Shown in pieces: positions 9,277-16,828 of a stretch of 64,000 nucleotides of DNA. The notes beneath the pieces are model-generated. The model was not told where the DNA came from and ran no database searches. It worked only from the letters and a program-made list of their open reading frames with translations. This stretch comes from Bacillota bacterium (GTDB lineage: Bacteria; Bacillota; Clostridia; Peptostreptococcales; Anaerovoracaceae), in assembly GCA_017522185.1 (NCBI GenBank), contig JAFWZZ010000028.1, forward strand, positions 58,428-122,427. The letters run 5' to 3'. Position numbers and translations under genes: made by a program. Every line of letters begins with the position of its first letter. The first letter of the stretch is position 1.

Positions 9277-9957
9277 CTACTTAATATAACCCATCTCTCT
9301 CATACTGGAAAACAGGCCGTCCCCGATGATGATGTGATCCAGCACCCTGATGCCCAGAAGACTGCCGCAGTCTACAAGCCTCCGGGTTGTCTCCACATCT
9401 CCTTCGCTGGGTCTCGCATCCCCGCTGGGATGATTATGAACAAAGACGACAGCCGCCGCACTCTTCCGCACCGCCATGGAAAACACCTCTCTGGGGTGGA
9501 CCACCGTGCTGGACAACTCTCCCGTCGAAATATGTTCGATAGAGATGATGTCCCCTTTGGCATTGAGCAAAAGGCTCTTGAAGTGCTCCTTCCTTGCATA
9601 CCGCAGGTCTTCCATGAAGAGCTTTGCGATATCATCGCTGCTGCTGATTGCGCGCCGCCCTCTGACCGGTGCCGCCGCGATGCGCTTTCCCAGTTCTACC
9701 GCCCCCAGGATCCTGCAGGCCTTGGTGTTACCGATGCCGTCCAGGGCCGTCAGCTCCTGCAGACAGCAGGCTCCCAGCCCGCCGAGTCCTTCCGGAAAGG
9801 CAGAAAGCACATCTTCCGCAAGTCCGATTGCCGATTTGTTCTTCGTTCCCGTATGAATGATCATAGCCAGCAGCTCTGCGTTAGATAACGTCTCGATGCC
9901 CCGGCTGCATGCCTTTTCAACAGGTCTTTCTGTTTCTGGCAAAGATTTAATTTGCAT
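9277..9957 (-). CDS. radC: RadC family JAB/MPN-domain protein
   Basis: 226 aa from the ATG at 9957, which has GGAGG five bases upstream; two ATGs further upstream at 9972/9969 precede that site. An N-terminal helix-hairpin-helix-like part is followed by the JAB1/MPN metal-binding domain with the JAMM motif VHNHPSGDARPS. The historical name is DNA repair protein RadC, but a direct repair role is unproven. The gene next to mreB is a common Firmicute arrangement. Confidence 0.93.
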   Translation of the reverse strand: MQIKSLPETERPVEKACSRGIETLSNAELLAMIIHTGTKNKSAIGLAEDVLSAFPEGLGGLGACCLQELTALDGIGNTKACRILGAVELGKRIAAAPVRGRRAISSSDDIAKLFMEDLRYARKEHFKSLLLNAKGDIISIEHISTGELSSTVVHPREVFSMAVRKSAAAVVFVHNHPSGDARPSEGDVETTRRLVDCGSLLGIRVLDHIIIGDGLFSSMREMGYIK

Positions 9958-10142
9958 AGTTTCCTCCATCATGCAAACGATCCTGCCAATCTCAACAAAA
10001 ATTCAAACTAATCACAAAATATCACGTTAAATTATAGCATCATTTCAAGACTCTTACAAGCAAAAGCCTCTAATATTTTTGTGAAGGCGGGGCAAAATAT
10101 ACCCGTAAACAAAAATAAGCTTTTTAAAGGAGGAACAAGACT

Positions 10143-10307
10143 ATGGCTTGTAACGCAAATTCCAGCATCAAGTGCACGGTAACACAGTGCAGAAACCACG
10201 CAGAAAACTCTAACTACTGCGCATTAAACTCTATTACTGTGGGTACTCACGAAGCGAACCCAACACAGTACGAGTGCACAGACTGCATGTCTTTTGAGAG
10301 AAAATAG
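10143..10307 (+). CDS. DUF1540 small cysteine-rich protein
   Basis: 54 aa starting MACNANSSIKCTVTQC, with six cysteines in pairs (CTVTQC, YC, ECTDC). This is the compact pattern of the DUF1540 family, small proteins common in spore-forming Clostridia and thought to bind metal. A strong AAAGGAGG ribosome binding site lies at 10126-10133. Function is not established. It is directly upstream of and collinear with sigK, which hints at a sporulation link. Confidence 0.85.
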   Translation: MACNANSSIKCTVTQCRNHAENSNYCALNSITVGTHEANPTQYECTDCMSFERK

Positions 10308-10340
10308 GAGCAGGCTCTTTTCTCAGCGGTCATGCACTTT

Positions 10341-10379
10341 CCCCCTTTTTTCCGCATATGCTTTATTCGGAAAAGGGGG
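10341..10379 (+). promoter_or_regulatory. Hairpin that sequesters the sigK ribosome binding site
   Basis: CCCCCTTTTTTCCG (10341-10354) can pair with CGGAAAAGGGGG (10368-10379), with two unpaired T residues and a 13-nt loop. The 3' arm contains the AAGGGGG Shine-Dalgarno sequence of sigK, whose ATG is at 10390. No T-tract follows, so it is not a normal terminator. Translational control is an inference. Confidence 0.5.
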
Positions 10380-10389
10380 TACATAAGCA

Positions 10390-11013
10390 ATGAGCAGTAC
10401 GTTTCCACTGCCACTTTCCGAAAAAGAAGAGCGGGAATACGTTGCCAGGATGGAGGACGGGGATGCTGATGCCCGGTCGGTTCTTATCGAGCGGAATCTC
10501 CGACTGGTAGCCCACATCGCCAGAAAATATGCCACACCAGCCATCCCGGTAGAAGACTACATCTCCATCGGCACCATCGGCCTCATCAAAGCCGTCAACA
10601 CCTACTCCAGCAAAAAGTCAGTCAGGCTAGCCACCTACGCCGCCCGCTGCATCGAGAATGAAATCCTCATGAGTATCCGCACATCAAAAAAGAACCGGCA
10701 GGAAGTATCTATCAGCCTTCCCATCGGCACCGATAAAGACGGAAACGAAATCAGCCTCAACGACATCCTGGGTACGGACCAGGATGAGGTCATCGACAAT
10801 CTGACCCTGAAGTTTCAGGTCAAAGAACTCTATGAAAAACTGGAGAAGCTCCCGCCGCGGGAGCGTGTCATCATCTGCCTGCGTTATGGGCTGGGACCCT
10901 ATGACCGAACGACCCAGCGGGAAATCGCAGAAAAGCTTCATATCAGCCGCTCCTACGTCTCCCGCATCGAGAAGAAGGCCCTGGAACGGCTGCGGGCGGA
11001 AATGGAACAATAG
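10390..11013 (+). CDS. sigK: RNA polymerase sporulation sigma factor SigK, without pro-sequence
   Basis: 207 aa. Region 2 ([34 protein letters not shown]), the CIENEILM helix, a DKDGNEISLNDILGTD segment typical of SigK, and the region 4 helix-turn-helix (REIAEKLHISRSYVSRIEKKALERL) are all present. SigK directs late mother-cell transcription during sporulation. The protein begins MSSTFPLPLSEKEE, exactly where the mature form of B. subtilis SigK starts. A TAA lies two codons upstream in frame, so no pro-peptide can be encoded. The gene is intact, with no skin element interrupting it. Confidence 0.93.
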   Translation: MSSTFPLPLSEKEEREYVARMEDGDADARSVLIERNLRLVAHIARKYATPAIPVEDYISIGTIGLIKAVNTYSSKKSVRLATYAARCIENEILMSIRTSKKNRQEVSISLPIGTDKDGNEISLNDILGTDQDEVIDNLTLKFQVKELYEKLEKLPPRERVIICLRYGLGPYDRTTQREIAEKLHISRSYVSRIEKKALERLRAEMEQ

Positions 11014-11030
11014 GCTGGTGTTCGATAAAA

Positions 11031-12197
11031 CTACAGCCTGTTCACAATGAGATCATAAATAGTTTCCGGATTTTCCTTCTCCAGATGCACAATAACCGCG
11101 TAGTTGCCGCTGTATCCTGCCGCCCAACCGTCACCGGACAGCGGTTTCTCGGCCAGTTCCTCATACAGGTCCCTAAGCTTTTCGGCAGCGTCTCCTGTCA
11201 TCTCCATGCAGGGGATGCTTTCTTCTTTGGCAGCACTCATGACCAGCGACAAAGGCAGAAACTCTCCCTGATTTGCCAGTGCCGTCATAAGACGGCTCAT
11301 CTGGACCGCTGTGACGGTGGTGTTTACTCCCGCCAGTTTGCCTGCGTCTTCTCCTGGATAGTCGTCAAAAACAGGCGCACCCAAGCCCAGTATACCGGCG
11401 GCATCCGAAGGCTTCACATACAGGACGCCGGCTGTTTTCTTCACCAATTGGTACAATTCGCCAATCGGCCAGGCATGCTCTACAGCAAGATTCTCCGTTG
11501 TCCCTGCCCTGCCCCTGCTGACCATGGCCAGAATCTGCCCGTTCCGGGTATCGGTTACCACCGCACAGCCTGTGATATCTTTTTCTTCAAACATCTCCTC
11601 TGTTTTCTGTTGCAGTGAGGCATCGATGGTTGTTATCAGACCCGCGGAAGCATTCTCCCCGTCCGGCGTCACACCTGTCCCGCGGAACAGTCCGCCGGCC
11701 GCATTTCCCAGGAAATAAAAGGACGCTTCCTGTTTTTGGAGCAATCTATCGTACATCACATCCAGGTCCGTAATCAAAGGACCCGCCGTCTGATCGTCTC
11801 CATATCTTACGTCGACGGCAAATCCATAGGCCTGATACTGATTCTGCAACAGCTCACTGGCGTTCGGGACATAGAAGGTCGTCCGGTACACCAGATAGTC
11901 TTCACCCTTTTGGCCTGCAGGTTCAGCTTCCAGAAGGGCCAGCTGACGCTCCGCACCTGCCGTCAGGTCCTCTTTGTGAATCAGGTAATAGTACGCCCGG
12001 TCCGTGCCCGTCAGGGGCTCCATGTTCCGGTCATAGATGACGCCTTTGCCGTTTTCCCGAAGCACGGGGATCATCTGCTGGCCGTGGGCCGCTGCCGTCA
12101 GCTCGTCTGCGCAGAGGATCTGCACATAGTAAAGACGGCCGCAAAGCAGCATCAGCAACACCAGAAAAACCGTACGCAAAACCCTTGCACGCCTCAT
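11031..12197 (-). CDS. Penicillin-binding-protein-like protein with degenerate transpeptidase active site
   Basis: 388 aa from the ATG at 12197 (GGAGGCG site upstream). It has one N-terminal membrane helix (about residues 8-24), a GVIYDRNMEPLTG class B PBP signature, then a domain that follows the transpeptidase fold (CAVVTDTRNGQILAMVS, later TTVTAVQMSRLMTALANQG). Where PGSTFK is expected (around 244-250) the sequence is PIGELYQ, so the catalytic Ser and Lys are missing. The KTG position reads GDG. It is therefore probably not an active transpeptidase but a structural or regulatory relative of SpoVD/PBP2. It converges with sigK, 17 bp apart. Confidence 0.75.
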   Translation of the reverse strand: MRRARVLRTVFLVLLMLLCGRLYYVQILCADELTAAAHGQQMIPVLRENGKGVIYDRNMEPLTGTDRAYYYLIHKEDLTAGAERQLALLEAEPAGQKGEDYLVYRTTFYVPNASELLQNQYQAYGFAVDVRYGDDQTAGPLITDLDVMYDRLLQKQEASFYFLGNAAGGLFRGTGVTPDGENASAGLITTIDASLQQKTEEMFEEKDITGCAVVTDTRNGQILAMVSRGRAGTTENLAVEHAWPIGELYQLVKKTAGVLYVKPSDAAGILGLGAPVFDDYPGEDAGKLAGVNTTVTAVQMSRLMTALANQGEFLPLSLVMSAAKEESIPCMEMTGDAAEKLRDLYEELAEKPLSGDGWAAGYSGNYAVIVHLEKENPETIYDLIVNRL

Positions 12198-12220
12198 AAA
12201 CGCCTCCTTCTGCAAAAGAA

Positions 12221-12255
12221 AAAACCTCTGAGAGTAGTTTCCCCTCAAAGGTTTT
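12221..12255 (-). terminator. Intrinsic terminator after cmk
   Basis: AAAACCTCTGAG (12221-12232) pairs with CTCAAAGGTTTT (12244-12255) with one mismatch. On the minus strand it runs into TTTTTTCTTTT. It lies 23 bp downstream of the cmk stop and only about 24 bp before the start of the PBP-like gene, so that gene depends on readthrough or on a promoter inside this short gap. Confidence 0.75.
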
Positions 12256-12278
12256 GATTATGCGTCTGCGATATGATT

Positions 12279-12932
12279 TTACAGGCCCATGAGACCACAG
12301 ATATGTGCGACCACAGCTTCGATACCCATGTCTGTGGTATCCACTTCGATGGCATCATCCGCCTTGCGCAGCGGTGTGATTTCTCTCGTAGAATCGTTAT
12401 GGTCACGGGTGTTCAGGTCTGTCAGCACCTGCTCAAAAGTCACATCCTGGCCCTTGGCAATCAGTTCCTCGTATCTTCTTCTTGCACGTTCTTCTGCGGA
12501 AGCTGTCACATAGAACTTGAATTCTGCATCCGGGAACACCACGGTTCCGATGTCTCTGCCGTCCATGATGACGCTCTTGGACTCACCCATCTTCTGCTGC
12601 AGATCCACCAGCTTCTTTCTCACGATGCCGATGGCAGAACAGTCAGAAGCCTGTTTGGAGATTTCCGGCGTACGGATATAGTCGTTGACGATTTCCCCAT
12701 CCAGGTAGATATTTCCCTGGGAGAAGTCAATTTCCGTGTCATCCAGCATGGCCTGCAGGCCTTCGATGTCAGTCAGTGCAACGCCCTTCTGCAGCATCTT
12801 ATAGCCTACTGCGCGGTACATGGCACCGGTGTCGATGTAGTCGATGTTCAGTTTCTTTGCAACGGCTTTTGCGATGGTGCTTTTGCCTGCACCGCTGGGA
12901 CCGTCTACTGCAATTCTCAAAATCTTGTCCAT
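12279..12932 (-). CDS. cmk: Cytidylate kinase
   Basis: 217 aa, the normal size for bacterial CMP/dCMP kinase, which phosphorylates CMP and dCMP with ATP. The Walker A loop GPSGAGKST is at residues 10-18. The DTGAMYRAVGYKML segment and the GRDIGTVVFPDAEFKFYVTASAEERARRR region (about 125-155) are diagnostic. It lies downstream of nrdR in the same direction and ends at a hairpin terminator. Confidence 0.96.
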   Translation of the reverse strand: MDKILRIAVDGPSGAGKSTIAKAVAKKLNIDYIDTGAMYRAVGYKMLQKGVALTDIEGLQAMLDDTEIDFSQGNIYLDGEIVNDYIRTPEISKQASDCSAIGIVRKKLVDLQQKMGESKSVIMDGRDIGTVVFPDAEFKFYVTASAEERARRRYEELIAKGQDVTFEQVLTDLNTRDHNDSTREITPLRKADDAIEVDTTDMGIEAVVAHICGLMGL

Positions 12933-12950
12933 TGGTTCTCTCCTGTTGAT

Positions 12951-13406
12951 CTATTTATTTCCTAATAATTTCTCGATTTCCTTCACAAAAGTGTTCACAT
13001 CGGTAAACTGTCTGTATACGGAAGCAAAGCGGACATAAGCAACCTCATCCAGCTCCTTCAGTTTTTCCATAACCAGCTCGCCCACAAAAGTGCTCTCTAC
13101 TTCCTTTTCCACCATATTGTTCAGGCCTCGTTCGATTTCGTTTACCACGCGTTCCATTTCTGCCACAGGCACAGGACGCTTCTCGCAGGCCTTGACGATG
13201 CCGCTCATGATTTTGTTACGGTCAAAGGCTTCTCTTCTGCCGTCTTTCTTGATAATCATGATGATGGTTTCTTCTACCTTTTCGTAGGTGGTGAAACGCT
13301 TGCCGCATTTTTCACAGCCTCTTCTTCTTCTGATAGCATGTCCTTCTTCTGTCGGTCTTGAGTCGATGACTTTTGTATCCGGATTTTCACAATACGGGCA
13401 TCTCAT
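12951..13406 (-). CDS. nrdR: Transcriptional repressor NrdR
   Basis: 151 aa. The N-terminal zinc ribbon (MRCPYCENPDTKVIDSRP, then RRRGCEKCGKRFTTYE) and the ATP-cone domain (IIKKDGRREAFDRNKI) are those of NrdR, which senses ATP/dATP and represses ribonucleotide reductase genes. No nrd gene is in the window. It sits 18 bp upstream of cmk, so nucleotide metabolism genes are grouped. Confidence 0.96.
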   Translation of the reverse strand: MRCPYCENPDTKVIDSRPTEEGHAIRRRRGCEKCGKRFTTYEKVEETIIMIIKKDGRREAFDRNKIMSGIVKACEKRPVPVAEMERVVNEIERGLNNMVEKEVESTFVGELVMEKLKELDEVAYVRFASVYRQFTDVNTFVKEIEKLLGNK

Positions 13407-13494
13407 GGCATGTAAACCCCTTTCTTTTCAATGTTGATTCTATGTTATTGTACTATATCTTGTGGGTTTTTTCCATAAGAAAATAAACTTCAGG

Positions 13495-13737
13495 CTAATA
13501 GCTTTCCACGTCTACCAGAACCACGTCGTCGCCGATGGTACGAATCCGGTCCCATCGAATCAGCTGGTCATCCTCTTTTGTGCCCAAAAAAGAAAAGAGC
13601 CGCTTTCCAGCCGGAATCACGATCCCCTCTATGGTGCCCTGCTCCAGGTTCACCTCGATGTCGCAGATGAACCCCAGGCTGCGTCCGTCTCTGATATTGA
13701 TAACCTCCCGGTTTTTCAGTTTGTCCGTGCTTAACAT
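13495..13737 (-). CDS. ylmC: YlmC/YmxH family PRC-barrel sporulation protein
   Basis: 80 aa. It starts MLSTDKLKNREVINIRDGRSLG and continues with a DIEVNLEQGTIEGIVIPA strand pair, the PRC-barrel fold of the YlmC/YmxH family found in spore formers. Biochemical role unknown. An AAGGGGGAGC ribosome binding site precedes the ATG at 13737. Confidence 0.85.
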   Translation of the reverse strand: MLSTDKLKNREVINIRDGRSLGFICDIEVNLEQGTIEGIVIPAGKRLFSFLGTKEDDQLIRWDRIRTIGDDVVLVDVESY

Positions 13738-13810
13738 AATTGCTCCCCCTTATTACATGTACGTTACAGTATATGCGTTGGAACTGCCGATATGCAGGTA
13801 AGGCAAAAGA

Positions 13811-13838
13811 AAAGCGGATGCCGCAGGGCATCCGCTTT
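13811..13838 (-). terminator. Intrinsic terminator after the AGCS symporter gene
   Basis: Perfect stem AAAGCGGATGCC (13811-13822) / GGCATCCGCTTT (13827-13838) with a 4-nt loop, followed on the minus strand by TTTTCTTTT. It lies 15 bp beyond the symporter stop codon. Confidence 0.85.
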
Positions 13839-13853
13839 GAAATCTTTGATATG

Positions 13854-15263
13854 CTACTGTAGTTTCATGTGTTTTTCTTTCTCGAAGAAATCCTTTGTTT
13901 CCTTGACAACAACACCGCTTAATGCAACCAGTGCCACTAAGTTTGGAAGTGCCATCAGACCGTTCATGATGTCTGCCAGTGTCCATACTGCGGAAACCGT
14001 CAGGAATGGTCCAATCAGGACTGCCAGGATGTATAACCATCTGTAAGCCTTCAGAACGCCTTCTTTCTTACCAACCAGGTATTCCAGGCATCTTTCGGAG
14101 TAGTAGTCCCAGCCTAAGATGGTTGTGAATGCGAAGAAGGCCAGACACATCATCAGTACGAAGGAGCCTACGCTTTCACCCCAAGGCAGACCATTGCTGA
14201 ATGCGTATGCAGTGACTTCTGCACCTTCCAGACCTGTTTCGTGAGCACCTGTTAAAATCAGTGTAGTACCAGTCATAGTACAGATCAGAATTGTATCGAT
14301 GAAAGTACCAGTCATGTTGATCAAACCCTGTCTTACTGCAGAATTTGTCTGTGCTGCCGCTGCTGCGATAGGAGCGGAACCCAGGCCTGCTTCGTTGGAA
14401 AAGATACCTCTTGCAATGCCCTTCTGCATTGCCAGCATCATAGCACCCAGTGCGCCGCCAGCCATAGCTCTTGCGCCAAATGCAGATTCGATGATCAGTT
14501 TGAATGCAGCTGGCACTTTGTCGATGTTGTAAATCAAAATAGATAAACCGATGATAATATAAATTGCTGCCATGAACGGCACGATAATCGTTGTTACGTT
14601 TGCGATTCTCTGAATACCGCCGATAACAACCAGTGCAGTAACTACTGCTACAACAACAGCGGTCGCAACCGTTGCGATGGAGTAATCGTTTCCAAACAGC
14701 GTTACCATATGTTCATTATTAGGGTCGGCAAATGTCTTTACTGCAGATGCAATACCGTTTACCTGTGTGATGGTACCAATACCTAATAAACCAGCACCGA
14801 TACCGAAGATAGCAAACATCACTGCCAGTGGTTTCCATTGCTTACCCATACCTTTTTCGATGTAGTAGAAAGGTCCGCCCAGAGCGTGGCCTTCTGCATC
14901 GATGGTTCTGTATTTTACGGCTAACAGACATTCCGCATACTTGGTAGCCATACCGAAGAATGCTGCCAGCACCATCCAAAACAGTGCGCCGGGACCACCG
15001 GCTGTAACTGCTGTTGCAACACCAACGATGTTACCTGTACCGATGGTTGCTGCCATGGCTGTACAGAAAGCACCAAAGCTGGAAACTTCCCCTGCTGCGC
15101 CGTCTTCTTTGCTAATCATGTACTTGAAGGCTCTTGGCAGATGTCTAATCTGTAGCCCTCCTAATCTGACGGTCAGCAGGATACCTGCCCCCATAATCAG
15201 CACCATGAGCGGAACGCCCCATACGAAATCGTCAATTTTTACGAGTAATTCAGTAAATGTCAT
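13854..15263 (-). CDS. Alanine/glycine:cation symporter (AGCS family)
   Basis: 469 aa from the ATG at 15263 (GAGGAG site upstream). It is a polytopic membrane protein with the AGCS signatures GTGNIVGVATAVTAGGPGALFWMVLAAFFGMATKY (here around residues 75-110), EAGLGSAPIAAAAAQ and GWDYYSERC. AGCS proteins take up alanine or glycine with Na+ or H+. A glycine riboswitch lies in the leader, so glycine is the likely substrate. It is monocistronic, ending at a strong terminator. Confidence 0.93.
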   Translation of the reverse strand: MTFTELLVKIDDFVWGVPLMVLIMGAGILLTVRLGGLQIRHLPRAFKYMISKEDGAAGEVSSFGAFCTAMAATIGTGNIVGVATAVTAGGPGALFWMVLAAFFGMATKYAECLLAVKYRTIDAEGHALGGPFYYIEKGMGKQWKPLAVMFAIFGIGAGLLGIGTITQVNGIASAVKTFADPNNEHMVTLFGNDYSIATVATAVVVAVVTALVVIGGIQRIANVTTIIVPFMAAIYIIIGLSILIYNIDKVPAAFKLIIESAFGARAMAGGALGAMMLAMQKGIARGIFSNEAGLGSAPIAAAAAQTNSAVRQGLINMTGTFIDTILICTMTGTTLILTGAHETGLEGAEVTAYAFSNGLPWGESVGSFVLMMCLAFFAFTTILGWDYYSERCLEYLVGKKEGVLKAYRWLYILAVLIGPFLTVSAVWTLADIMNGLMALPNLVALVALSGVVVKETKDFFEKEKHMKLQ

Positions 15264-15321
15264 TTTTAATCTCCTCTTCTCTAAAAAAATTCCTGCATTT
15301 ATGTGATAATGCAAAACAAAA

Positions 15322-15346
15322 AGCCGCGATTCTTATGAATCCGGCT
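15322..15346 (-). terminator. Riboswitch expression-platform terminator
   Basis: AGCCGCGATTC (15322-15332) pairs with GAATCCGGCT (15337-15346), with one bulged base. The minus-strand transcript then runs into TTTTTGTTTT. It lies between the glycine aptamer and the symporter start, so it is the probable switch element. Confidence 0.75.
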
Positions 15347-15349
15347 CTA

Positions 15350-15475
15350 GAGAGGTGACTAAGCTATGTAGCTTTGAAACTATTTGCTCCGTCCTCTTTG
15401 CCTGAGATATCACAGGGAAGTTGCTTAGGCTTTCCTGCTTAAACCTTCGGCGACCTTTCGGTTCTCTCCAGAGAT
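15350..15475 (-). ncRNA. Glycine riboswitch (single aptamer with short downstream helix)
   Basis: On the minus strand the conserved glycine aptamer elements appear in order: CTCTGGAGAG (complement of 15464-15473), CCGAAGG (15444-15450), CTCAGGCAAA (15397-15406) and GGAC (15391-15394). Only one full aptamer is visible. Just downstream AGCTACATAGCT forms a small helix, resembling the ghost aptamer of singlet glycine riboswitches. The AGCS symporter follows after a terminator hairpin. Whether glycine switches expression on or off cannot be told from sequence alone. Confidence 0.88.
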
Positions 15476-15541
15476 AGTTCGATTCAATGCAGCCCGGTCA
15501 AAATAAAAAGACCAAACCGCAAGGCGATAACTAATATAGCT

Positions 15542-15570
15542 AATATACCATACGATTTGGTCTGATGCAA
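15542..15570 (-). promoter_or_regulatory. Predicted promoter of the glycine-riboswitch transcript
   Basis: Minus-strand TTGCAT (15565-15570) and TATATT (15542-15547) with a 17-bp spacer, giving a start near 15535 and placing the aptamer in the leader. An 11-bp imperfect inverted repeat (AGACCAAACCG 15509-15519 / CGATTTGGTCT 15553-15563) brackets the -10 region. Confidence 0.5.
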
Positions 15571-15631
15571 CAATTTTTGCAAATATTTTTTGTGTTTTTT
15601 GTAATACAGGCTAGTTTTGGTCCTATCGGTC

Positions 15632-16705
15632 CTATTTCGTCTTGGCGTATTCCATGACTTTGTCCATCACTTTGTTCAGCAGCATGGAAGAACGGAGGCC
15701 TTCCTGCTTGCAGTATTCTTCGATGGTGGTGCCGTAATACTGTTCAAAGCTTTCTTCGTCATAACCTGACTGGGTCAGCACATCCTGCATATAGGCTTCG
15801 TATTCCTCGTTGGTGACTTCCAGGCCTTCCGCATCTGCGATGGCATAGATAATCAGTTCCTGGAATACCTTGGTTTCCGCATAGGAAGTAATCTGCGTCA
15901 TCAGTTCTTCCTCTGTATAGCCCAGTTCCTTCAGATATGCATCCCATTCCTTGCCCGCATTGGCAGCTGCAGTCTTGAAAGAGTTCAGCGTCGTATCCAT
16001 CATCTCATTCTTTTCTTCCGGATACTTGATCAGCTCGGAGTCTTCCACGATCTGTTCCCAAAGAACGCCCTGCACATCGGTTTCCTTTTCTTCCCGCTTC
16101 TCCGCCAGCAGTTCTTCCTTCACCGCAGCCTCATAATCAGCCAGGCTTTCGTACTTGCTGTTGCTCTTTACAAAATCCAGATTATATTCCGGAATCTTTT
16201 CTACCTTCTTGCTGTTGATGGTGACGGTAAACACAACGTCCTTACCGTTAAGGTCTTCTTTACCATAGTCTTCCGGGAACTGCAGGTCCAGTGTTACGGT
16301 TTCTCCGACTTCTTTCCCTACCAGTCCTTCCACAAAGCCGTCAATCATCGGTGTGGTGCCAACGGTAATGTCGTAGCTGTCGCTGCTGCCGCCCTCAAAG
16401 GTCTTGCCGTCGATTTTTCCCTCAAAGGCCACATTGATTACATCGCCGTCTTCTACAATGCCTTCTTCCACCGCAACGGTTTCTGATGCACCTTTCAGCC
16501 TGTCTTTGATTTCCTTCTCTACCTCCGCATCTGATACGGAGACCTTGATTTCCTTGTATTCCAGACCCTTGTACTCGCCCACTTTCACATATTCGTCAAA
16601 GTTATAACCGCTGTACGGTGCTTTCTCGCCGCAGCCGGTCATCATGAACATGGCGCCTGCCGCAAAAACGGCAATCAGGCCAAGGGTAAATAATTTCTTC
16701 TTCAT
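15632..16705 (-). CDS. Lipoprotein with trigger-factor/FKBP-like peptidyl-prolyl isomerase domain
   Basis: 357 aa from the ATG at 16705. A lipoprotein signal peptide ends in MTGC (Cys25). The central part (about 95-180) has the FKBP pattern VEDGDVINVAFEGKIDG, then IDGFVEGLVGKEVGETVTLDLQFPEDYG. The helical C-terminal part resembles the chaperone arm of trigger factor. It is probably an extracytoplasmic folding helper. It differs from cytosolic trigger factor by the signal peptide and by lacking the ribosome-binding N-terminal domain. Confidence 0.85.
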   Translation of the reverse strand: MKKKLFTLGLIAVFAAGAMFMMTGCGEKAPYSGYNFDEYVKVGEYKGLEYKEIKVSVSDAEVEKEIKDRLKGASETVAVEEGIVEDGDVINVAFEGKIDGKTFEGGSSDSYDITVGTTPMIDGFVEGLVGKEVGETVTLDLQFPEDYGKEDLNGKDVVFTVTINSKKVEKIPEYNLDFVKSNSKYESLADYEAAVKEELLAEKREEKETDVQGVLWEQIVEDSELIKYPEEKNEMMDTTLNSFKTAAANAGKEWDAYLKELGYTEEELMTQITSYAETKVFQELIIYAIADAEGLEVTNEEYEAYMQDVLTQSGYDEESFEQYYGTTIEEYCKQEGLRSSMLLNKVMDKVMEYAKTK

Positions 16706-16733
16706 CTCGTCGTCCTCTTTTCTGGCATGAAAA

Positions 16734-16769
16734 ATGCCGTGATAAAACATATATATTTTACCACGGCAT
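16734..16769 (-). terminator. Intrinsic terminator after the nucleoside ABC operon
   Basis: ATGCCGTGATAAAA (16734-16747) pairs with TTTTACCACGGCAT (16756-16769) with one mismatch, followed on the minus strand by TTTTT. It ends the ABC importer operon upstream of the lipoprotein gene. Confidence 0.75.
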
Positions 16770-16828
16770 GTACATTTTCACAAATGAAATCGATATTGAT
16801 TCATAGAATCTACATAATCGGATCAGAA

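Noticed and set aside
10390-11013. SigK interrupted by a skin-like element
   Set aside because: The gene is continuous and complete from region 2 to region 4, and no recombinase lies in the window.
12273-12965. 230-codon plus-strand frame opposite cmk
   Set aside because: Antisense to a textbook cytidylate kinase; no ribosome binding site or motif.
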